From NCBI GenBank assembly GCA_038232515.1, contig JBBSHS010000085.1, positions 1 to 10,246 on the forward strand: a stretch of DNA of 10,246 nucleotides. The letters are read 5' to 3'. Position 1 is the stretch's first letter. Every line of letters begins with the position of its first letter. Below are positions 6,822 to 10,246 of the stretch, piece after piece. The translations under genes and the position numbers were made by a program. The notes beneath the pieces were generated by a model that saw nothing but the letters and a program-made list of their open reading frames with translations, was not told where the DNA came from and ran no database searches. The DNA comes from JBBSHS01 sp038232515. GTDB lineage: Bacteria > Actinomycetota > Acidimicrobiia > Acidimicrobiales > JAUJNH01.

Positions 6822-7382
6822 TCAGGCGTCGAGCCAGCCGGGGGCCGCCGCCAGCAGGTGCTGGGACACGGCCAGGGCCCGGTCGAAGGTCTCGCACAGC
6901 AGCTCTTCGCCGCCGTAGACCCGCGTCAGGCTCACCCGTTGGTGGGCCAGCACCGACAGCGAGCGCTCGGGGGCGTCGGTGGCCGACGCGAACGAGTCGA
7001 TGGCCGACACCTCCAGCGGCAGCTCCATCCCGCCCACGCCGGCCAGGTCGATGGCCAGCCGCAGCAGGTCGGGCCCGTGGGGGAGGGGGGGCAGGGCCCA
7101 CGTGAAGGCCAGCGGAAAGGAGAACTCGTCAGGAGGATCGGCGTCGTCGGGCAGGCTCTCCACCGCGTCCTCGAAGGCCAGCAACACCCGGGGATCGACC
7201 TCGAGGCTGAGGTGCAGGTCGAGCGGGCCCCCGCAGCCCTCTTCGGGGTGCAGGTCCACCTCCCAGGCCTGGCGCAACGAGTACGTCTCGACGAAATGGC
7301 GCTCGTCGTGGACGTGGAAGCCGTGGTCGACCGCGTGTTCCTTGAGCTCGGCCACGAACCCGGGGACGTCGATGACAGCCAC
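6822..7382 (-). CDS. Acidic protein of unknown function
   Basis: I do not recognise this 186-residue protein. It is rich in Asp/Glu and Leu, has no signal peptide or membrane segment, and is probably cytoplasmic. Visible landmarks are an N-terminal AVIDVPGFVAELKEHAVDHG, a His/Glu cluster HVHDERHFVETY (about residues 23-34), an alternating hydrophobic/acidic part (DLHLSLEVDP), a proline-rich middle (PPLPHGPDLLRLAIDLAGVGG), and a C-terminal helix-like ALAVSQHLLAAAPGW. Third-position GC bias supports real coding. GTG 7382 is the only sensible start. It has no Shine-Dalgarno, but TAGGCT ends 8 bases upstream, as for a leaderless message. The gene begins 21 bases after the PPOX-family gene on the same strand, so it may also be read from that promoter. 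Its downstream end faces cobB. Confidence 0.75.
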   Translation of the reverse strand: MAVIDVPGFVAELKEHAVDHGFHVHDERHFVETYSLRQAWEVDLHPEEGCGGPLDLHLSLEVDPRVLLAFEDAVESLPDDADPPDEFSFPLAFTWALPPLPHGPDLLRLAIDLAGVGGMELPLEVSAIDSFASATDAPERSLSVLAHQRVSLTRVYGGEELLCETFDRALAVSQHLLAAAPGWLDA

Positions 7383-7390
7383 GACGGCTC

Positions 7391-7396
7391 AGCCTA
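7391..7396 (-). promoter_or_regulatory. Candidate -10 box for the unknown gene at 6822-7382
   Basis: On the minus strand TAGGCT (a TANNNT box) is followed by 8 bases and then the GTG at 7382. That geometry places the transcript start at or next to the start codon. No -35 match is visible 16-18 bases upstream. Confidence 0.35.
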
Positions 7397-7403
7397 CGGC
7401 CCA

Positions 7404-7964
7404 CTACCCCGATCCTCTGTTTCCGAGGCCGGGTAGGCCGTCGATCGACTCCGCGTTCTTCTCGGCCCGGTAAGCGACCAGACCGTCGGCGCCGCGGCTG
7501 GCCGTCCACCGGTCGAGGCGGTCGCGGTCGCTCTGGTACGCCATGTAGGGCACGGCGTACCCGCAGGAGTCGGCGATGCGCTCGACGTCGACGACCACCA
7601 CGGCCCTGGTCCCGGGTCGGGGCGGGAAGAGCCGGGCCAGATCGTCGAAGCCGGCGTCACCGGGCACGACCGCCGTGCCCCGGCCGTGGAGACGCACGAT
7701 GCGGGGCGGGCCGGTGAAGGCGCACAGCATCACGCAGATACGGCCGTTCTGGCGCAGGTGGGCCACCGTCTCGATGCCGGACCCGGTGAGGTCGAGGTAG
7801 GCCACCTGCCGGGGCCCCACAACGACGAACGTGTCGGCCAGCCCTTTGGGCGACACGTTGACGTGGCCGTCCTCCGCCAGTGGGGCAGTCCCGACGAAGA
7901 ACACCGGCTGTGCCTGCATCCAGGCGCTGAGATGGTCGTCGATGGCGTCGTAGGTCCTTCCCAT
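7404..7964 (-). CDS. Pyridoxamine 5'-phosphate oxidase-family flavoprotein
   Basis: This 186-residue protein has the split-barrel flavin-binding fold of the PPOX family (PF01243). Evidence is the opening helix AIDDHLSAWMQAQ, the first strand PVFFVGTAPL (20-29), HVNVSPKG (34-41) that contacts flavin phosphate in relatives, a strand with TGSGIETVAHLRQNGRICVM, and the later SCGYAVPYM motif typical of an actinobacterial subgroup. These proteins bind FMN or F420, but the substrate is usually unknown and true pyridoxine phosphate oxidase activity is not implied. ATG 7964 is chosen because homology-like sequence begins at MGRTYDAID. The in-frame upstream ATG at 8033 would add 23 low-complexity residues. 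GAGAAT lies 8 bases upstream of ATG 7964. The gene is divergent from the phosphatase gene and followed closely by the unknown acidic protein. Confidence 0.88.
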   Translation of the reverse strand: MGRTYDAIDDHLSAWMQAQPVFFVGTAPLAEDGHVNVSPKGLADTFVVVGPRQVAYLDLTGSGIETVAHLRQNGRICVMLCAFTGPPRIVRLHGRGTAVVPGDAGFDDLARLFPPRPGTRAVVVVDVERIADSCGYAVPYMAYQSDRDRLDRWTASRGADGLVAYRAEKNAESIDGLPGLGNRGSG

Positions 7965-8278
7965 GGCCTGCCATTCTCGTCCGCTTCCACCCGTTGGGCG
8001 CGGAATTGCCGGCTGGCCGCCGGTCGTCACCACCGTCGTGGATGGCGTTGACAGGACCTACGACCGATTCCGCTTCGCCGGACGGGCGCACCATCCGCCC
8101 CGGGTGAAAAGCGGACTGGGACGATCGGCTTCGGCCTGTCACCGGCGCGGCGAGAACCATGGCCGACGGCGCCGCCCTGGGAGCTTCGGCCTCACGGGAC
8201 GGCGGGCTCGACCCGCTCTCCGTCGTCATCGTCAGGTCCCGTGGGGCGGCCGGCAACCAGCCCGTACTGTGCCCGTCG
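7965..8278. other. Divergent intergenic region with a 12-bp inverted repeat
   Basis: This 314-base gap separates the minus-strand PPOX gene from the plus-strand phosphatase, if the latter starts at 8279. GTCGTAGGTCCT (7947-7958, inside the first PPOX codons) recurs inverted as AGGACCTACGAC (8053-8064). A perfect TTGACA sits at 8048-8053, but I see no matching -10 box at 16-18 bases. -10-like GAGAAT (minus strand, 7973-7978) and TACTGT (plus, 8265-8270) face outward next to the two starts. Base composition at 8080-8160 is somewhat less GC-rich than the genes. No RNA gene recognised. Confidence 0.5.
8265..8270 (+). promoter_or_regulatory. Candidate -10 box of the phosphatase gene
   Basis: TACTGT is followed by 8 bases and then the in-frame GTG at 8279. 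The spacing is the same as at the unknown gene on the minus strand and fits a leaderless transcript. No clear -35 element is seen. Confidence 0.4.
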
Positions 8279-9022
8279 GTGCCCGATGCCACTGAGCTAC
8301 TGCCCGTGCTGCACGAGGCTGCCTCGGTGGTGCGCCGGGCCCTCGACCGCCTGTCGGACTGGGGCCCCGCCGGCACCCGGGTCGGCCAGTACCGTAGCGA
8401 CCTGGTGGCCGACGCCGCCGCCGTGGCCGTCCTGACCGGGGCCGGGCTCAGCGTGCTGTCGGAGGAGTCGGGAGCCACAGAGCCCGGCCGGGCCCTGCTG
8501 GCCGTGCTCGACCCCGTCGACGGGTCCACCAACGCCAGCCTGGGAATCCCATGGTTCGCCACGTCGATCTGCGTGCTCGACGACGAGGGCCCGCTCGCCG
8601 CCGTGGTGGTGAACCAGGCGTCGGGCGTGCGCTTCGAAGCCACCCGCGGTGGCGGCGCCCGGGGCGACGGACGGCCGTTGGTACCGCGGCCTACGGCCGA
8701 CCTGTGCGATGCCGTCGTCGGCCTGTCGGGATGGCCGACCCGCCACCTCGGGTGGCGCCAGTACCGGGTCCTGGGGGCCGCCGCCCTCGACCTGTGCGCC
8801 GTCGCCTCGGGGGCCCTCGACGCGTTCGTGGATTGCAGCCGGCCGGCCGCCCATGGGCCTTGGGACTACCTGGGCGGGATGCTGGTCTGCAAGGAGGCCG
8901 GGGCCGTGGTCGTCGACACCGACGGCCTCGACCTCGTCACCCGTGACCACGCCGCCCGCCGGTCGCCCATGGCGGCGGCCACCGACGACCTGCTCAAAGC
9001 CCTGGTCGGAGAAATCTCATAA
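8279..9022 (+). CDS. Inositol monophosphatase-family phosphatase
   Basis: The protein belongs to the Mg2+-dependent inositol monophosphatase / CysQ / fructose-1,6-bisphosphatase superfamily. From GTG 8279 it has 247 residues. Metal-binding motifs are complete: SEESG with E62-E63, LDPVDGSTN (77-85) with D78 and D81, and WDYLGG (195-200) with D196, plus GAAALDLCAVASGALDAFVD before it. The substrate (inositol phosphate, PAP, histidinol phosphate or a sugar bisphosphate) cannot be decided from motifs. The choice of start matters. ATG 8159 would add about 40 residues without family resemblance, whereas GTG 8279 begins just before the first helix (ELLPVLHEAASVVRRAL) and has TACTGT 8 bases upstream. 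In a cbb-bearing genome an FBPase-like role is conceivable, but nothing here shows it. Confidence 0.88.
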   Translation: MPDATELLPVLHEAASVVRRALDRLSDWGPAGTRVGQYRSDLVADAAAVAVLTGAGLSVLSEESGATEPGRALLAVLDPVDGSTNASLGIPWFATSICVLDDEGPLAAVVVNQASGVRFEATRGGGARGDGRPLVPRPTADLCDAVVGLSGWPTRHLGWRQYRVLGAAALDLCAVASGALDAFVDCSRPAAHGPWDYLGGMLVCKEAGAVVVDTDGLDLVTRDHAARRSPMAAATDDLLKALVGEIS

Positions 9023-9102
9023 ATGGGTTGACCGCCACCTCCTAAGCGTGGTGCCATACGGGGGCGGGGGAAGGTCCCCCCGACGACGACGAGGAGTTCT
9101 CT

Positions 9103-9324
9103 GTGGAGCGGATGCTGCTGACGACCCAGGTGCCGCTCGGCATCGAGGGCATCAGCGCGCCCATTACCCAGGGTGTGCTCGTGCCGTCGATGCAGGACCG
9201 GTCCGCCGACGGCACGGCGACGTGGTGCGGGATTCCGGGCTCCGCCCGATTCGGCACTTCTGCCACTGCCCTGAAGGCGAACCACCTGCGGCCTGTGGGC
9301 TTGCTTGGAGGAACTTCCGGCTGA
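9103..9324 (+). CDS. Possible small protein, 73 residues
   Basis: I do not recognise this product. The case for a gene is a GTG start with GAGGAG (9091-9096) 6 bases upstream, and almost exclusive G/C third positions over the first 47 or so codons. It also ends 27 bases before a strong terminator, as the last gene of a transcript would. Against it, the last 25 or so codons lose the third-position bias (CGA, ACT, TCT, CCT, CTT, GGA), and the protein has no recognisable motif. It runs from MERMLLTTQVPLGIEGISAP to VGLLGGTSG, with one Cys (TWCGIPG) and no clear membrane segment. It could be a real small protein, a gene with a degraded 3' end, or the body of a non-coding transcript. Confidence 0.35.
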   Translation: MERMLLTTQVPLGIEGISAPITQGVLVPSMQDRSADGTATWCGIPGSARFGTSATALKANHLRPVGLLGGTSG

Positions 9325-9351
9325 ACCCAGCCCTCCTCTTTCGCAAGGCCC

Positions 9352-9390
9352 AGAGGCCGCCGGGGATCTCCCCGGCGGCCTCTTCCTTTT
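9352..9390 (+). terminator. Strong intrinsic terminator
   Basis: AGAGGCCGCCGGGG (9352-9365) pairs perfectly over 14 bp with CCCCGGCGGCCTCT (9370-9383) across the loop ATCT. The T-rich tail TCCTTTT follows (9384-9390). It is oriented to stop plus-strand transcription before whiB, so a transcript from the phosphatase or from the small gene at 9103 ends here. Confidence 0.9.
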
Positions 9391-9470
9391 CCGGCCGAGG
9401 GGCGCCGCCACCGACGTACATCACCATGAGGGCCACGCCCACCACTTTCAATCGAGATGCACCCACCCAA

Positions 9471-9479
9471 GGGAGAAGG
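9471..9479 (+). promoter_or_regulatory. whiB ribosome-binding site that fixes the start
   Basis: GGGAGAAGG ends 4 bases before ATG 9484 (the GGAG core is 8 bases away). It lies downstream of the alternative in-frame ATG at 9457, so it can only serve the 9484 start. Confidence 0.75.
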
Positions 9480-9483
9480 CGAG

Positions 9484-9810
9484 ATGTTCGCCCTGCAGGA
9501 ACCGAAGCTCAACGGCGAGATCTTCGACTGGGCCGGGGCCAAGTGCCACGACGGCGCCACGGCCACCGCTCACGGGGTCGTCTCCCTCGTCGAAATGTTC
9601 TTCTCCGACGAGATCCCCGACATCGCCGCGGCCACGGCGATCTGCCGGGAGTGCCCGCTTCAGGAGCCATGCTTCGCCGGCGCCCTCGAGCGCCGGGAGC
9701 CGTGGGGCGTGTGGGGTGGGGAGCTGTTCAACAACGGCAAGGTGCTGGCCCAGAAGCGCAAGCGGGGCCGGCCGCCCAAGAACCCCCAGGTGGCCCGGGA
9801 CGTGGCGTAG
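9484..9810 (+). CDS. WhiB-family iron-sulfur transcriptional regulator
   Basis: WhiB-like (Wbl) proteins bind a [4Fe-4S] cluster, partner with the principal sigma factor and control development, redox or stress genes in Actinobacteria. From ATG 9484 the protein has 108 residues. The four cluster cysteines are C21, C54, C57 and C63 (CRECPLQEPC, the C-x2-C-x5-C signature). The EPWGVWGGE turn (72-80) follows, and a basic AT-hook-like tail KRKRGRPPKNP (91-101) would contact DNA. ATG 9457 would add nine residues but lies upstream of the ribosome-binding site. The span from C21 to the MFFSDE segment is about eight residues longer than I recall for common Wbl proteins. The gene stands alone, with the upstream terminator separating it from the phosphatase transcript. 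Which Wbl subclass it is cannot be said. Confidence 0.93.
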   Translation: MFALQEPKLNGEIFDWAGAKCHDGATATAHGVVSLVEMFFSDEIPDIAAATAICRECPLQEPCFAGALERREPWGVWGGELFNNGKVLAQKRKRGRPPKNPQVARDVA

Positions 9811-9829
9811 CGCACCAGGCCACGTCCCG
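9796..9829 (+). terminator. Possible terminator hairpin at the whiB stop
   Basis: CGGGACGTGGC (9796-9806) pairs perfectly with GCCACGTCCCG (9819-9829) across a 12-base loop that contains the whiB stop codon. The following CTTGAACCTTCT is only mildly T-rich, so termination efficiency is uncertain. Confidence 0.55.
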
Positions 9830-9839
9830 CTTGAACCTT

Positions 9840-9946
9840 CTGCCCGGCCGGCCATGAGCCCGACCGCCCGGGCAGTTGTGGTCGCCCCGACGACATCCTC
9901 TGCCCGGGCGGCCGTGCGCCCCGACCTGCCCGACCTGCCCGGGCAG
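9840..9946. repeat. Four GC-rich palindromic boxes, consensus CTGCCCGGGCAG
   Basis: Related 12-base boxes lie at 9840-9851 (CTGCCCGGCCGG), 9864-9875 (CCGCCCGGGCAG), 9900-9911 (CTGCCCGGGCGG) and 9935-9946 (CTGCCCGGGCAG, a perfect palindrome). They form two imperfect direct repeats of a unit that starts TCTGCCCGG and ends CCCGGGCAG, so each unit can also fold as one hairpin. They occupy the gap between whiB and the tRNA promoter. Confidence 0.7.
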
Positions 9947-9968
9947 CACTGCGTACCGTCCGCTCCTA

Positions 9969-9974
9969 TAGGAT
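9969..9974 (+). promoter_or_regulatory. Candidate -10 box for tRNA-Val
   Basis: TAGGAT, within TATAGGAT (9967-9974), is a close match to TANNAT in an otherwise GC-rich stretch. It would start transcription near 9981, leaving a leader of about 42 bases before the tRNA. No -35 match is seen. Confidence 0.45.
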
Positions 9975-10022
9975 CGTCGTGGCCGCTCCCGGGACCCTTT
10001 CCACCTGGCCTTGATAGGGAAT

Positions 10023-10096
10023 GGGCGTTTAGCTCAGTCTGGCAGAGCTCCTCCCTTACAAGGAGGCGGTCGTGGGTTCGAATCCCTCAACGCCCA
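10023..10096 (+). tRNA. tRNA-Val (anticodon UAC)
   Basis: A complete 74-base cloverleaf is visible. The acceptor stem is GGGCGTT (10023-10029) with AACGCCC (10089-10095) and discriminator A10096. The D stem is GCTC/GAGC with GG in the loop. The anticodon stem CCTCC/GGAGG encloses loop CTTACAA with anticodon TAC (10057-10059). The T loop is TTCGAAT (10077-10083). The T stem GTGGG/CCCTC has one T-T mismatch (10073/10087). CCA is not encoded. It reads GUA valine codons and, with U34 modification, others. Confidence 0.95.
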
Positions 10097-10246
10097 CGTA
10101 AAAGGCCAGGTCAGCCTCGTAGAGCCGTTGGGCTCGCCGTGGCAAGCGAAGATGGAGGTCGTCTCGCCTGTCGCGGCGGCCAGCGTCGGAGCGCGGTGGC
10201 TCTCGGGGGAACCAGAATGGTTCGGTCCGTCCCGGTGAGACACCGA
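10097..10246. other. Right end of window, nothing recognised
   Basis: No gene or RNA is supported here. The only structures are AAGGCCAGGT (10102-10111), which can pair with the tRNA leader, and a small hairpin GAACCA-GAA-TGGTTC at 10209-10223. Weak reading frames on both strands overlap the tRNA and are not convincing. Confidence 0.5.

Larger units (their letters stand above)
9023..9483. other. Long gap between phosphatase and WhiB genes
   Basis: These 461 bases contain no well-recognised gene. They hold a GC hairpin (CGGGGG 9065-9070 with CCCCCG 9077-9082), a possible 73-codon gene at 9103-9324 with a good ribosome-binding site, a strong intrinsic terminator at 9352-9390, and about 90 bases of whiB leader. 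A promoter for a transcript ending at the terminator should lie near 9028-9090. TTGACC (9028-9033) is present, but the best -10-like match (CATACG, 9055-9060) is 21 bases away. Confidence 0.5.

Noticed and set aside
2040..7995. Shared 12-mer CTTCCACCCGTT at 2040 and 7984 as a common operator
   Set aside because: A few identical 12-mers are expected by chance in 10 kb, and the surrounding bases match only loosely.
8048..8053. Perfect TTGACA as the phosphatase -35 box
   Set aside because: No acceptable -10 hexamer at 16-18 bases, and it is over 200 bases from the favoured start.
7657..8643. Minus-strand frame of 328 codons across the PPOX start and the phosphatase
   Set aside because: It overlaps two genes with recognisable motifs, and its Ser/Arg-rich product has no family resemblance.
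10011..10243. Small open frames on both strands overlapping tRNA-Val
   Set aside because: They are translations of the tRNA gene itself, with no supporting start signals.

Overview
The window is high-GC DNA with dense, mostly co-directional genes, strongly GC-biased third codon positions, GTG starts and a WhiB-family regulator, a family almost confined to Actinobacteria. A red-type Rubisco activase (CbbX) at the left edge points to a CO2-fixing actinobacterium; an Acidimicrobiia-like organism would fit, but this is inference and the species cannot be named from the sequence.

Bases 1-3105 look like the end of a Calvin-cycle (cbb) locus. They hold cbbX with an unusual repetitive acidic tail, a LysR-family regulator that is probably CbbR, and a class I fructose-bisphosphate aldolase. 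Rubisco genes would be expected just upstream, outside the window. Bases 2092-6640 read as one tightly spaced plus-strand transcription unit: aldolase, an MtrH-like corrinoid-dependent methyltransferase, CobT and CobB (cobyrinate a,c-diamide synthase). The methyltransferase and cobT overlap by four bases (ATGA), so C1/methyl transfer on a cobamide is physically coupled to cobamide synthesis, downstream of a Calvin/glycolysis enzyme. No standard start codon sits where the methyltransferase should begin, and no cobalamin riboswitch is visible.

Bases 6641-6821 are a convergent intergenic gap with a strong imperfect 18-bp inverted repeat. Bases 6822-7964 carry two minus-strand genes: a pyridoxamine-phosphate-oxidase-fold flavoprotein and, downstream of it, an unrecognised acidic protein. 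Divergent from them is an inositol-monophosphatase-family phosphatase (about 8279-9022). Several starts lie exactly 8 nt from a -10-like hexamer, which suggests leaderless transcripts.

Bases 9023-9483 contain a possible 73-aa small gene followed by a textbook intrinsic terminator. Next come the WhiB regulator (9484-9810), a set of GC-rich palindromes, and a tRNA-Val(UAC) gene (10023-10096) whose flanks can pair with each other. The final 150 bases hold nothing I can identify.
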